Shown: piece by piece, positions 17,523 through 26,808 of the stretch | Layout of the letters: every line of letters begins with the position of its first letter | How positions within the stretch are numbered: position 1 is the first letter of the stretch | Assembly (NCBI GenBank): GCA_023423935.1 | Contig: JAFAEQ010000030.1 | Coordinates: forward strand, 14,519-78,518 | Reading direction: 5' to 3' | DNA: 64,000 nt | Source: Pseudomonadota bacterium | GTDB taxonomy: Bacteria; Pseudomonadota; Gammaproteobacteria; Steroidobacterales; Steroidobacteraceae | Made by a program: the position numbers and the translations under genes | The notes under the pieces: generated by a model | Databases searched by the model: none | Seen by the model: the letters and a program-made list of their open reading frames with translations, nothing else | Told to the model about the DNA's origin: nothing

Positions 17523-18296
17523 ATGTTCGATCGCAACGATATGGGCAGATTCGCCTACGGACTTGCGGCCGTGTGGCTGGGTGTCATCGGCCTGATTGCA
17601 CAGGACTTCGCGGGCGTCTGGCAACCGCTCGATAACATCGGGCTCGGCGCCAACCGTCCGCTGGTCGCCTCGATCTACGCGCTGCTGTTCCTGGCTGCTG
17701 GCGTGGCTGCGTGGTTGAAGCGCTCAGCCACGGCAGGGCTCGCGGTTCTGGCGGTGCTTCACCTGCTTGCAATGCTCGGTTGGATCTCGCGCATTGCCTA
17801 TGGCGGATGGACCGGATTCTTCGAAATGCTCTCGCTCGTCATTGCCGGCCTCGTCGCGCTGGCGCGTCTGCAATCCCCGAATCCGGGCTGGCATCGCGTC
17901 ATCGCCTCAGGTCAAGGCATCTTCGCGATCTGCCTGCTGGCGTTCGGTCTCAGTCACCTCATGATGAGCAAGGAAACAGCGGGAATGGTGCCGGGCTGGA
18001 TTCCGCCCAATCCGCTGTTCTGGGCCTATGCAACCGGCGTGTGCTATCTGCTCGCCGGCATCGCCATCTTGACGCGCGTTCGAGACAAGCTCGCGGCCCA
18101 GCTCACCGTCGCGATGATGCTGAGCTTCAACGTGTTCGTGTGGCTGCCCATGCTCATGGACAAACCCAATGCCTTCAACTGGGCCGGGAACGCCATCACC
18201 TTTGCGATGGCCTCCGCCGCCTGGGTGATTGCCGACTCGTTGGCTCGTCCCGACACCGCAAGATCGACGACCCGGATGCTCGCCGATCCGGGCTGA
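17523..18296 (+). CDS. DoxX-like multi-pass membrane protein
   Basis: A 257-residue protein with about seven membrane helices (AVWLGVIGLIAQDFAGVW, LVASIYALLFLAAGVAAWL, SLVIAGLVALARL, ATGVCYLLAGIAILTRV). The alternation of short helices and the FGLSHLMM and FVWLPML segments resemble the DoxX/DUF4345-like group. No catalytic or metal site is evident. Its function is unknown. It converges with the hydrolase-cupin gene, with six bases between the stops. Confidence 0.75.
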   Translation: MFDRNDMGRFAYGLAAVWLGVIGLIAQDFAGVWQPLDNIGLGANRPLVASIYALLFLAAGVAAWLKRSATAGLAVLAVLHLLAMLGWISRIAYGGWTGFFEMLSLVIAGLVALARLQSPNPGWHRVIASGQGIFAICLLAFGLSHLMMSKETAGMVPGWIPPNPLFWAYATGVCYLLAGIAILTRVRDKLAAQLTVAMMLSFNVFVWLPMLMDKPNAFNWAGNAITFAMASAAWVIADSLARPDTARSTTRMLADPG

Positions 18297-18302
18297 TAGC
18301 CG

Positions 18303-19631
18303 TCATTCACTGACGTAGTGCGTGTCGCTCGGCCCTTGTCCGGTGATGTAGACGACCGCGGGCGAATCGCCGGTAAAGGCGAAGTGCGGCGCGTTGGCGG
18401 GCTCGGTGTAGAACCCACCTGGTCCAAGCGTCATTGCAGCCGCATCGTTTGCCTTGTCGCCATAACCCAGATGCCATTCGCCCGATACGACGAGCGCCGT
18501 ACGGTCATCGCGATGGCGATGCGCTGCGATGCGGGTGTGCGGCGGCACGCGGATCTCGAATGCATAAGGTCCCGGCTGATCCGGATTGCCCGAGAGTACG
18601 GTCGTCTGTACGCCTGCAAGGCCCGAAGTCCCAGCGCCGGGTGCTGATCTGGCGAGCGCATCGACCTGAGCTTTCGTCAGACGGGTCTGTGCCAGCGGCG
18701 CGCTTGCCCCGCTGTCCAGAAATGCCCGTATCGCTGCAACCGTCGATTGCGGCTGCTCTTCCATGAGCCAATGCCCCGAGTTCGCAATCACCGTCTCATG
18801 GACGTCGTCGGCTGCGAATCGCATCACGTGCGCCATCGTCGGCCCGAAGGAATGATCGCCGCCGATCGCCAGCACCGGCATTTTCAAACGTCCGTGCGTC
18901 AGAGACGCTCGATTGTCGATCGCGTCCTGATCGAAGGCCGCGAATTGCAGAAAGCCTGCATGCATCCGCCCTTCGCGCGCATAGAGCGCCGCGTAATGGG
19001 CGCGTGAAGCTTCAGGAAAATGCTTCGGGTCGGCGGAGAACTCATTCCAGAAGCGATCGAGATAGATGCGCTCGCGACCGGCGACCAGCCGCTCCATGTC
19101 CGGGCCGCCAAAGCGGAAATGCCAGAGCAGCGGATTCTTCAGAACTTCTTCCCAGGGACCCACACCCGGCACCGGTGCATCCATCACCACGAGGCGTGTC
19201 GTGCGATCCGGGTGCCCGATGGCAAACGCGAACGCGACCATGTTCCCGATATCGTGCGCAACGACATCGGCTTTGGGGATCTCGAGCGCATCGAGCACCC
19301 CTGCGATGTCCTCGGCTTGATTCTTCTTTGTAAAACCGTCCTTCGCGACCGTCGATAAGCCCATGCCCCGCAGATCGGGCACGATCACGGTGTGATTCTT
19401 CATGAGCTGGGTGGCAAGCGGCACCCACATGTCGCCGGTATCGCCATAGCCATGCAGCAGAAGCACCGGCGACCCTGTACCGCCGACGCGCACATGCAGA
19501 CTCGTACCGTTGGTGGCGATCTGCTGAGTACGAAATCCCGGCGGAAACTCGAGACTCTGAGCCCAGGCTCCGCTCGACAGTATCGTCAGCAACGCGAGCA
19601 GGCTCGCCCGCGCAAAGGTTCTTACGTTCAA
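18303..19631 (-). CDS. Exported epoxide-hydrolase-like alpha/beta hydrolase fused to a cupin
   Basis: The start is a TTG preceded by GGAAGG and gives a signal peptide (ASLLALLTILSSGAWAQ); no ATG fits. Residues about 25-310 are an alpha/beta hydrolase with an oxyanion HGYGDTGD, a nucleophile elbow VVAHDIGN with Asp127 in place of Ser, an acid near GGDHSFGP (Asp259) and His287 in NSGHW. An Asp nucleophile is typical of epoxide hydrolases and haloalkane dehalogenases. Residues about 345-435 form a cupin with the metal-ligand pattern HxH (His371, His373), Glu410, His416. The whole is 442 residues. It is divergent from a LysR regulator that probably controls it. Confidence 0.85.
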   Translation of the reverse strand: MNVRTFARASLLALLTILSSGAWAQSLEFPPGFRTQQIATNGTSLHVRVGGTGSPVLLLHGYGDTGDMWVPLATQLMKNHTVIVPDLRGMGLSTVAKDGFTKKNQAEDIAGVLDALEIPKADVVAHDIGNMVAFAFAIGHPDRTTRLVVMDAPVPGVGPWEEVLKNPLLWHFRFGGPDMERLVAGRERIYLDRFWNEFSADPKHFPEASRAHYAALYAREGRMHAGFLQFAAFDQDAIDNRASLTHGRLKMPVLAIGGDHSFGPTMAHVMRFAADDVHETVIANSGHWLMEEQPQSTVAAIRAFLDSGASAPLAQTRLTKAQVDALARSAPGAGTSGLAGVQTTVLSGNPDQPGPYAFEIRVPPHTRIAAHRHRDDRTALVVSGEWHLGYGDKANDAAAMTLGPGGFYTEPANAPHFAFTGDSPAVVYITGQGPSDTHYVSE

Positions 19632-19765
19632 GGGCCTTCCCCTTCGGTTGTGCGATCGATGCTGAAGCAACAGCGCAACGGTAGCCGCGCGAAATGAGTA
19701 TGCTGCCGGGCGACGGCCGTGAGCAGGTCGAAAACGTCGAATCAACCTTCCAGAGATTCCGAACG

Positions 19766-20677
19766 ATGAAGCTCGATGGCATCACCGCTTTCATTGCGGT
19801 GGCTGACGGCGGCTCGATCAACGAAGCGGCGCGTCGGCTGCGACTTTCCAAGTCCGCCATCAGCGAACGTCTGACGGAGCTCGAACGCGCGCTCGGCACT
19901 CATCTCGTTCAGCGCAACAGCCGTCAGCTCGCACTCACAGAAGATGGCGTTGCGTTCCTGGTGCGTGCGAAACGCATCGTGGCGGAAGCGGACGAAGCCG
20001 CGAACGAACTCGCCAGCCGCCGCGGCGAACTCGCAGGTCCCATGCGCATTGCCGCGCCGCGCGGCTTCGGCGATTCGCATCTCGGCGCAGCGCTGTATTC
20101 GTTCATGACGCAGTACCCTGCCATTCAAGTGACCGCGGATTTCGACGACCGCATCAGCGATGCAGCGGGCGGGTACGATGCGATCGTGCGCATCGCTTCG
20201 GGTGATATGCCGAAGCTTTCGACACGCGTGTTGACGATGAGCCGACGCACGCTCGTCGCCGCACCGAGCTATCTCGCTGCGTTCGGCCGGCCACGCACCG
20301 TCGAGGATCTGCAAGGGCACAAGGCCATTCATTACATGGAGCGCAGCCCCGACGACTGGAGCTTCAGGAACGCAAGCGAGAGTCTCGTGGCCCGCGTCGT
20401 GCCGCGCCTTCGCGTCACCTCGTGCAGCGCGATGCGTGAAGCGGCGATTGCGGGACTCGGTATCGCATCGCTTCCTACCTTCCACAGCCATCAGGCCATC
20501 CGCGTTGGCGCGCTCGAGATCATCGATATCGGCGCGGACCCCGACATCACACCGATCTCGCTGGCCTATCAGAACGACGTTCGTCCCTCGGCCAAGCTGA
20601 CTGCGTTGATCGACCATTTGAAGCGCACGTTCGGTGATCCGCCCTACTGGGACGAGGGATTGCCGTTGAGCCGATAG
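19766..20677 (+). CDS. LysR-family transcriptional regulator
   Basis: A 303-residue LysR protein. The helix-turn-helix covers residues about 3-60 (LDGITAFIAVADGGSINEAA, then LSKSAISERLTELERALG), followed by the effector domain (PMRIAAPRGFGDSHLGAALY and GYDAIVRIASGDMP). The internal ATG at 19766 fits the usual family N-terminus; an upstream ATG at 19694 is within the same frame. It is divergent from the hydrolase-cupin gene with 134 bp between the starts, which makes that gene the likely target. Confidence 0.92.
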   Translation: MKLDGITAFIAVADGGSINEAARRLRLSKSAISERLTELERALGTHLVQRNSRQLALTEDGVAFLVRAKRIVAEADEAANELASRRGELAGPMRIAAPRGFGDSHLGAALYSFMTQYPAIQVTADFDDRISDAAGGYDAIVRIASGDMPKLSTRVLTMSRRTLVAAPSYLAAFGRPRTVEDLQGHKAIHYMERSPDDWSFRNASESLVARVVPRLRVTSCSAMREAAIAGLGIASLPTFHSHQAIRVGALEIIDIGADPDITPISLAYQNDVRPSAKLTALIDHLKRTFGDPPYWDEGLPLSR

Positions 20678-20681
20678 CGAG

Positions 20682-21397
20682 CTACCGACTCGCCTCTTGC
20701 ACTTCTGCTGTCGCTTCTGTTGCTTGCTTCGGGGCGGCTTCGATGACGGCGGGTTTGCGTTTGAGATGATCGAAAAGATCGTCACGCGGACCTTCGCTTC
20801 CGATCTTGAAGGCGCATTTGAAACCCGTGCGCATAGATTTGTTTGCGGCGGCCCCTCCCGCAAAGTCCCGGGCCGTTGGCACTTTCTTCGAGAGCTCGAC
20901 ATAGCAGTTCTCGCCGAGTCTCACGATGGGCGTATCCATCGCATCTTCCGCTGTCTCGCCGAATACAGGCTTCTTCGATTCGAATAATCCCGGGACTGCG
21001 GGCTCGCGGGCGAGGCAGGCTTGCGTGGCCCCAAGTTGCGCTGCCGCTGCGTGGTCGCGTCTTCAACCGCCTTGCGTGCATAGAACGCACCTTGGTCCTG
21101 CCAGCTCGGACGTTCACGCGGTTCGACGCCGGTGGATACTGACGGTGAAACCGGTATCACAGGCGCGGCAAGTTCTATCCGTTCTGGGGGTTCAGATCTG
21201 ATCTCTGGAATCACCGGATTTGCTCCTGGCAGCGCCCGTGGCTCAACCAGAGGAATCCAAACGACGTACCGCTCCTGGCTGTGAGCAGGCGCTTCTCTGC
21301 GGATGCTGAGCAACAGGAGGATCGCAAGCGCGTGCGCGCCGATCACGACACACATGATCGCGCCACGCACCTTCCGTGTTTGCGTGCTGTGACGCAC
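20682..21397 (-). pseudogene. TonB-like membrane-anchored protein, frameshifted
   Basis: A GTG at 21397 (GGGG upstream) opens MRHSTQTRKVRGAIM with one membrane helix (VVIGAHALAILLLLS) and a Pro/Glu-rich periplasmic stretch to about PRKPASPASP near 21010. The protein then continues in another frame as REPAVPGLFESKKPVFGETA, then DTPIVRLGENCYVELSKKVP, to a stop at 20682. The span is two bases over a multiple of three, which fits one missing base near 21000-21015. Restored, it would be about 238 residues. The topology is TonB-like but the C-terminal part is not a recognisable TonB domain. Confidence 0.65.
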
Positions 21398-21732
21398 GAT
21401 TCCCCAACGATTTCCTTGTGCGGTGCCGTCGCCAGAATGTACTGGGAGTTCGCCACGCGACGATAGTTCCACCGGGGCCGAGCGTCGCTTGGGTGCGTTG
21501 TCCTTTCGGCAGATCACCGCGGCCGATTCGCGGGCGTAAGCTGCAGCGCGCGCGAGCGCCGCGCTCGTGACAGGAACGGTGTACGAATCTCAGGGGTGAG
21601 ATCGCGCTGCCAACACCTGCATCGGCGGCGAAATGCCGCTTCGCTCGCGACCCGCCCGTTCGACCGTGCTGACAGTCGTAATGGCCCGCACGTACAGCTT
21701 CGCCCACCGCTCGAAGACCTTGAGATGACCTC
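21398..21732. other. Intergenic region before the MFS gene
   Basis: No gene is supported. It separates the divergent TonB-like gene and the MFS gene, so both promoters should lie here. Open frames on the minus strand are very Arg-rich and unlikely to be real. Confidence 0.4.
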
Positions 21733-23121
21733 TTGAGCGACCGTGATCGCCGACAAGACCCAGGTGACACCCGGCACGAATCGCTGTTCAGCGTTCTGGG
21801 CGACCGCACGTACCGCCATCTTTTCCTGGCGCAAGTCGTAGCGCTGATCGGCACGGGTCTGGCCACAGTTGCCTTGAGTCTGTTGGCCTACGATCTGGCC
21901 GGCAAGCAAGCCAGCGCGGTGTTGGGCATTGCGCTTGCGATCAAGATGATCGCGTATGTGTTCATCGCCCCAGTGGCCGGCGCCTGCGCAACCCGAATGC
22001 CGCGTCGGGCACTGCTCGTCGGCCTGGACCTGGCAAGACTCACCGTCGTGCTCGCACTGCCGTTCGTCACCGAGATCTGGCAGATCTATCTGCTGATCTT
22101 CGTGCTGCAGAGTTGCTCAGCCGCGTTCACACCGACATTTCAGGCCACGATTCCAGATGTCCTGCCCGCCGAGCGCGATTACACCAAGGCACTGTCCTTG
22201 TCTCGCCTCGCTTACGATCTGGAAACGCTGCTGAGTCCCGCGCTGGCCGCGGGGCTTTTGCTGTTCGTGAGCTACGACGCACTCTTCCTCGGCACCGCAC
22301 TGGGATTTCTCGGCTCTGCGCTGCTGGTGGTGTCCCTTGCGCTGCCGCGAGTGCTCGTTGCACCCATCCAGGCTCCGATCGGTCGCAAGCTGACGCGCGG
22401 TCTTCACATCTATCTGGCGACACCTCGCCTGCGAGGTTTGCTTGCACTCAATCTGGCCGCTGCGGCGGGCAGCGCGATGGTCATCGTGAACACCGCCGTC
22501 ATCGTTCGCGATGAGCTAGCCAGATCGGATCGCGCCGTAGCGATCGCGCTCGCTGCGTTCGGCGCAGGCTCCATGACGCTCGCGCTCATGCTGCCGCGAA
22601 TACTCCAGCATCGTTCGGATCGCTCCGTGATGCTCACTGCCGCCGTGATGCTGACGATCGTTCTCGGCGGACTCGCAGCGATGTGGCCGGACATCTCCGA
22701 TGAAGCGCGCTGGCCGACGCTGCTTACCGTGTGGCTGCTGCTGGGTGCGTGTTACGCAGCGCTCGTGACCCCTGGCGGCCGTCTGCTGCGACGCTCTTCG
22801 CAGACAGAAGATCGGCCTGCACTGTTCGCAGCGCAGTTTTCTCTCTCGCATGCATGCTGGCTCGTGGCCTATCCGCTCGTGGGATGGTTGGGTTCCCGCG
22901 TCGGCATGAGCGAGGCACTGTGGACCATGGCCGTGCTCTCCGGCATCGGTGTGCTATCGGCAGGATCGGCGTGGCCGTCGCAGGACGCGGAAGTGCTCAC
23001 TCACACTCACGAGGACCTGCCCATCGATCATCCGCATCTGCTGGCGCATCGATCTTCGCAACCCAGAGAGCACGCGCACTCGTTCGTGATCGACGACCTG
23101 CACACACGCTGGCCAGCGTGA
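21733..23121 (+). CDS. Major facilitator superfamily transporter with a His-rich tail
   Basis: A 462-residue MFS protein with about twelve membrane helices (LFLAQVVALIGTGLATVALS, ALAIKMIAYVFIAPVAGACA, and so on). It starts at a TTG, as no ATG lies before the first helix. The last 45 residues are soluble and rich in His and acidic residues (LTHTHEDLPIDHPHLLAHRS, REHAHSFVIDDLHTRWP). Such tails occur on MFS exporters linked to metals, so a divalent-metal connection is possible but not proven. It is followed at once by a palindromic repeat element. Confidence 0.88.
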   Translation: MSDRDRRQDPGDTRHESLFSVLGDRTYRHLFLAQVVALIGTGLATVALSLLAYDLAGKQASAVLGIALAIKMIAYVFIAPVAGACATRMPRRALLVGLDLARLTVVLALPFVTEIWQIYLLIFVLQSCSAAFTPTFQATIPDVLPAERDYTKALSLSRLAYDLETLLSPALAAGLLLFVSYDALFLGTALGFLGSALLVVSLALPRVLVAPIQAPIGRKLTRGLHIYLATPRLRGLLALNLAAAAGSAMVIVNTAVIVRDELARSDRAVAIALAAFGAGSMTLALMLPRILQHRSDRSVMLTAAVMLTIVLGGLAAMWPDISDEARWPTLLTVWLLLGACYAALVTPGGRLLRRSSQTEDRPALFAAQFSLSHACWLVAYPLVGWLGSRVGMSEALWTMAVLSGIGVLSAGSAWPSQDAEVLTHTHEDLPIDHPHLLAHRSSQPREHAHSFVIDDLHTRWPA

Positions 23122-23126
23122 TCGAA

Positions 23127-23208
23127 GGAAGCGCTGATCAAGCTACTTCCCTGACCTTCGGAAGTTAGCTTGCGAAGGTCAGCGTTAGTCGATAAACCAG
23201 AGCTTCCC
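23127..23208. repeat. Palindromic dispersed element (MITE/REP-like)
   Basis: The left half GGAAGCGCTGATCAAG and CCTGACCTTCGGAAG is matched by an imperfect inverted right half (CTTGCGAAGGTCAGCG, then CCAGAGCTTCC). The right half, reverse complemented, matches the diverged element at 10905-11010. It lies between two convergent genes and could also fold as a terminator. Confidence 0.8.
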
Positions 23209-23636
23209 TAGCTCTCGCTCAGATAGCCGCGTTCGAGCTGTTGCTGCTGATTCTGGAAGATCGCCATGGCGGTCGTCATGCGCAGGAAGCCGAACTTGCG
23301 ATAGAACGGTTCGCGGCCGGGCACTGCGTACAGGATGATTTTCTTGTGACCACGCGACTGTTCCACCAGATAACTGACGATCTGCTTGCCCAGTCCCGTG
23401 CCCTGGTGATCCGGCAACACTGCGATATCGCAGATGTACGAGCAGTCTGCGCCATCCGCAAGCGCACGACCCGCCGCCACGAGCTTCCCGTTCTCGTACA
23501 CGAAACACTTGAACATGCTGTTCGCAAAGACGCGCTGCAGAAGCGTTGCTGGCTTGTCTCCCAGCGGTGCCGCGCGATAGAGCGCGGAAAGTTCTTCCCA
23601 ATCGATCCCATCGTCGGAGTATTTCCATTCGATCAT
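23208..23636 (-). CDS. GNAT-family N-acetyltransferase
   Basis: A 142-residue GNAT protein. The acetyl-CoA-binding motif is clear (VLPDHQGTGLGKQIVSYLVE, Q-x-x-G-x-G), and motif B is FYRKFGFLRM. The size and the opening MIEWKYSDDGIDWEELSALY fit the small AANAT/YitH-like single-domain enzymes. The substrate is unknown. The ATG has little Shine-Dalgarno signal beyond GGAGG a few bases upstream. It converges with the MFS gene across a palindromic repeat. Confidence 0.93.
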   Translation of the reverse strand: MIEWKYSDDGIDWEELSALYRAAPLGDKPATLLQRVFANSMFKCFVYENGKLVAAGRALADGADCSYICDIAVLPDHQGTGLGKQIVSYLVEQSRGHKKIILYAVPGREPFYRKFGFLRMTTAMAIFQNQQQQLERGYLSES

Positions 23637-23690
23637 TCAACGCCTCCTTCCGTTATCTCCGGATCGCGCAACGAAGTTGCGCAATCGACG

Positions 23691-24962
23691 CTACGCCACT
23701 CCCATCAACGCCAACCCTTGAGCCACCGATGAGAACTCGTCTCCACCGACCAGCTTCTCTTCGGTGAATCGTTCAGCGAATAACTTCCGCACGGCGGGCA
23801 CGAGGGCCGTGCCGCCGGTCATGAATACACGGGTGATCTCCCGCGGAGCGACTCCCGCGATCTCCAATGCACGCATCGATGTCTGCGCAAGCTTCGCAAC
23901 GTCGTCCGCGATCCAGCGCTCGAACTCATCGCGCGAGATCTCGCGATCGATGACGACGGGTCCGACCTGGAAGGAGAGCCATGCGGAGCCCTGCGAGCTG
24001 AGCGCCTGCTTGACCCGCGATACCGCCTGAAAGAGCGAGAAGCCGCCCTCATTGCGAATGACGTGCACGAGTGCCTCGAACGCATCGCGATCGACGGCCG
24101 TGCGCAGAATATCTGTGATCTGACGCAGCGTCTGGCGATTGTTCATCATGGACAGGTGATGCCAGCTCGCGAAGTTGGAGTAGATCCACAGCGGAATCGG
24201 CAGCAGCTTGGTTTCCGGGCGGAACTGCGAGCCCATGCCGAGCGCCGGACACACGGCGTTGTAGACGATGTCGTAGTCGAACCGATCGCCCGCAATACCG
24301 ATACCGGTCTGCGCCAGCGGCGTGATGCGCGGCGGCGTCGCGTCCGCATCGATCTCGACCACGGAAAAGTCGCTCGTACCGCCGCCGAGGTCGGCGACCA
24401 AGACGAGATGCTTGCCACTCGCACGCTTCGCGAATGCATAGGCCGCGGCTTCCGGTTCGAGCCCCACTCGCGCCGGCGCAGGACCTGCGCGTTCGAATGC
24501 GGCAAGCAGCCGTTGCTGGGCGAGCGCGTCGTCGGGATTCGCGCCTGCAAACTCGATGGGGCGTCCCACGACCAGCGGTGCAGTTTCCAATGCAGGTCTG
24601 GCGGCGGCCGATTCATAAAGATGACCGAGCAGCACGCCGATCAGCTCATCGAGCGTGTATGAATGAGTGAACAGGCGCGTGTCGACGAAGCTGCGGCTGC
24701 CGAGGAACGACTTCATCGACTGCATCAGACGCGCAGGCCCCGTACGGGCGAGGTAATCCGCAATCGCATCCATGCCCGCGCTGCTCAGCGGCCGCTCGCG
24801 CGGATTCCTCTCGTCGGGCCGAAAACACAGGATCGACGGCAGAAACGCCGCGCCACCATCGCGCGAAGCCACTTTCATCACTGAAGAGCGCCGCTCATCG
24901 TCCACGACGGCGATGACCGTATTACTCGTGCCGAAATCCACACCGACCGAAAGCGCGCACAT
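23691..24962 (-). CDS. Hsp70-family protein, YegD-like
   Basis: A 423-residue actin/Hsp70-fold ATPase. Phosphate-1 is VGVDFGTSNTVIAVVDD near the N-terminus, phosphate-2 is LVADLGGGTSDFSVVEID, and the adenosine motif is VFMTGGTALVPAVRKLF. The C-terminal substrate-binding domain of DnaK is absent, as in E. coli YegD. It is therefore a chaperone-like ATPase without a peptide clamp; its client is unknown. The ATG at 24962 was chosen because the family begins right at the first strand. Confidence 0.9.
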   Translation of the reverse strand: MCALSVGVDFGTSNTVIAVVDDERRSSVMKVASRDGGAAFLPSILCFRPDERNPRERPLSSAGMDAIADYLARTGPARLMQSMKSFLGSRSFVDTRLFTHSYTLDELIGVLLGHLYESAAARPALETAPLVVGRPIEFAGANPDDALAQQRLLAAFERAGPAPARVGLEPEAAAYAFAKRASGKHLVLVADLGGGTSDFSVVEIDADATPPRITPLAQTGIGIAGDRFDYDIVYNAVCPALGMGSQFRPETKLLPIPLWIYSNFASWHHLSMMNNRQTLRQITDILRTAVDRDAFEALVHVIRNEGGFSLFQAVSRVKQALSSQGSAWLSFQVGPVVIDREISRDEFERWIADDVAKLAQTSMRALEIAGVAPREITRVFMTGGTALVPAVRKLFAERFTEEKLVGGDEFSSVAQGLALMGVA

Positions 24963-25255
24963 GATCTTGCCGAGACTCGAAAGGGCCGCGCACGTTAGCG
25001 GCACTGCCCATGACGGTCAAATATGTACAGCGGCCCAATGGATGGGCTCGCCTTGCGGCAGCGCTTGCCGAAAATGCCGCCTCGGTCCAGTCTTTCGACC
25101 GGTAACCTGTATCGCAAGCTGAGCGGCTGCAAGGACCGCAAGAGACAAGAACTGGGAAGTCGAAGAGGGCAGCGTTTCGCCATCCTTCCTCACCGGTCAT
25201 TTTCTTTTATGCGGTCTTTGCGGCTCCCCTTCTTCAGAGCCACGGAACCCTGCAG

Positions 25256-26518
25256 ATGGATTTGCACGAAAACGAACCTACACCTCCGTCCGCCAGCCAT
25301 CGGCCGCCCGCCGATCCGACCCGCCAGCATTTCCAGCAGCTCGATGGTCTGCGTGGCATCGCCATCCTGATGGTCGTCGCCTGTCATCTCGAGTTTCTTT
25401 ATCAGCCGCCCTCTCATGTCCGCGGTCCGCTTGCACAGCTCTCCCAGGGAGGCTGGATGGGCGTCGATCTGTTCTTCGTGCTATCGGGATTTCTGATCAC
25501 GGGCATCCTGCTCGCAACCCGTGAGGGGCCGGGGTACTTCCGCAACTTCCTGGCGCGACGCTTCCTGCGCATCTGGCCGCTCTACTACGCGAATCTGATC
25601 GTCTTCTTCGTGCTCCTTCCGCTCGCGCTCCCCAAGGTCCCTCACGAGTTGCAAAGCATGATCGATCATCAGAGCTGGTTCTGGCTGTACGGCGCCAATT
25701 GGCTCTTTGCGCGTGAGCATGGGTTCAATCACACGGGCGGTGGATATTTCTGGTCGCTGGCCGTCGAGGAGCAGTTCTATCTCATCTGGCCGTTCGTCGT
25801 GCTGTGGCTGTCACCGCGCGCACTGCTGCGAACATCGATTGCGCTGCTGCTCAGCTCGATCGCGTTGCGCGTCCTGCTCGTGGCGCTCGGGGTCAACATT
25901 TTCTCGCTCTACACCATCACGTTCACGCACCTGGACGGGCTCGCCATCGGTTCCATCCTTGCCATCGTGATGTGCCGTGGCGAGCCGCCAGCGTGGTTGA
26001 AAAGATCGGTGACACCTGTCTTCTTCATTTCGCTCGCAGCACTCGCCTGTGTCTGGATGGCAGACGGATCTCTCTACTACTGGAACCGGCACATGGTGCT
26101 CATCGGTTACGCGAGCATCGCGCTGGTGGCCGGGACGTTGGTGTTCTGGTCGTTGCAAACCGCTCCCTCGGGCCTGTGGAATCGGGCGTTACGCAGCGCG
26201 CCGCTCGTTAAGATCGGACGCCTGAGCTACGGCGTATATCTGATTCATCCTCCCATCGCAGGCTTCGCGGCGGCGCACCTGATGCCGCGCCTGGCGAAAG
26301 TCATCCCGCATTGGCCTTATCTGAGCCGGTACTGTCTTCTGGTCGCGACGGTCGCGGCCGTCACCTGGGCACTTGCCCTGGCCAGTTGGAATCTGTTCGA
26401 GAAGCGGCTGCTCGCACTCAAACGCTACTTCGAATACGAGCATTCCGCCGCATCCCCGAGCGCTCCCCAGCCCGAGCCATTCCTCAAAGCACCGCCGGAG
26501 ACGGACATCGCCCGCTGA
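25256..26518 (+). CDS. Acyltransferase-3 family (OafA-like) membrane acyltransferase
   Basis: A 420-residue multi-pass protein. It opens with FQQLDGLRGIAILMVVACH (the R and H are the catalytic family signature) and GVDLFFVLSGFLITGILLA, followed by about ten membrane helices. This family O-acetylates or otherwise acylates surface polysaccharide or lipid at the periplasmic face. The last 40 residues are a Pro/Ala/Ser-rich tail. The neighbouring genes do not indicate the substrate. Confidence 0.93.
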   Translation: MDLHENEPTPPSASHRPPADPTRQHFQQLDGLRGIAILMVVACHLEFLYQPPSHVRGPLAQLSQGGWMGVDLFFVLSGFLITGILLATREGPGYFRNFLARRFLRIWPLYYANLIVFFVLLPLALPKVPHELQSMIDHQSWFWLYGANWLFAREHGFNHTGGGYFWSLAVEEQFYLIWPFVVLWLSPRALLRTSIALLLSSIALRVLLVALGVNIFSLYTITFTHLDGLAIGSILAIVMCRGEPPAWLKRSVTPVFFISLAALACVWMADGSLYYWNRHMVLIGYASIALVAGTLVFWSLQTAPSGLWNRALRSAPLVKIGRLSYGVYLIHPPIAGFAAAHLMPRLAKVIPHWPYLSRYCLLVATVAAVTWALALASWNLFEKRLLALKRYFEYEHSAASPSAPQPEPFLKAPPETDIAR

Positions 26519-26808
26519 CCGGAGTCATCCGTTCTCGCAGATGCCGTCCCTCCGCCACAAAAATCTCCGGAAACGAAACTCCGTCCGGCCTCCTGCATTG
26601 GTATGTACCGTGGCTCGATCGTCAAACGCTCCTCTCGTACTACTCGTCACGTGCAACAGCGGTTTGCAGATGAGGGGCGGGTCTTCGCCACAGAATCCGC
26701 TGAGCAATTACAACCAACGCGTATATTTGCGGCCGGGCCCATCGGTCCTTGCTTCGGCAAGCTGACTTCAGGCTCATCGAAGCTGGGACCCGCGTGGAGA
26801 CGCAAACG

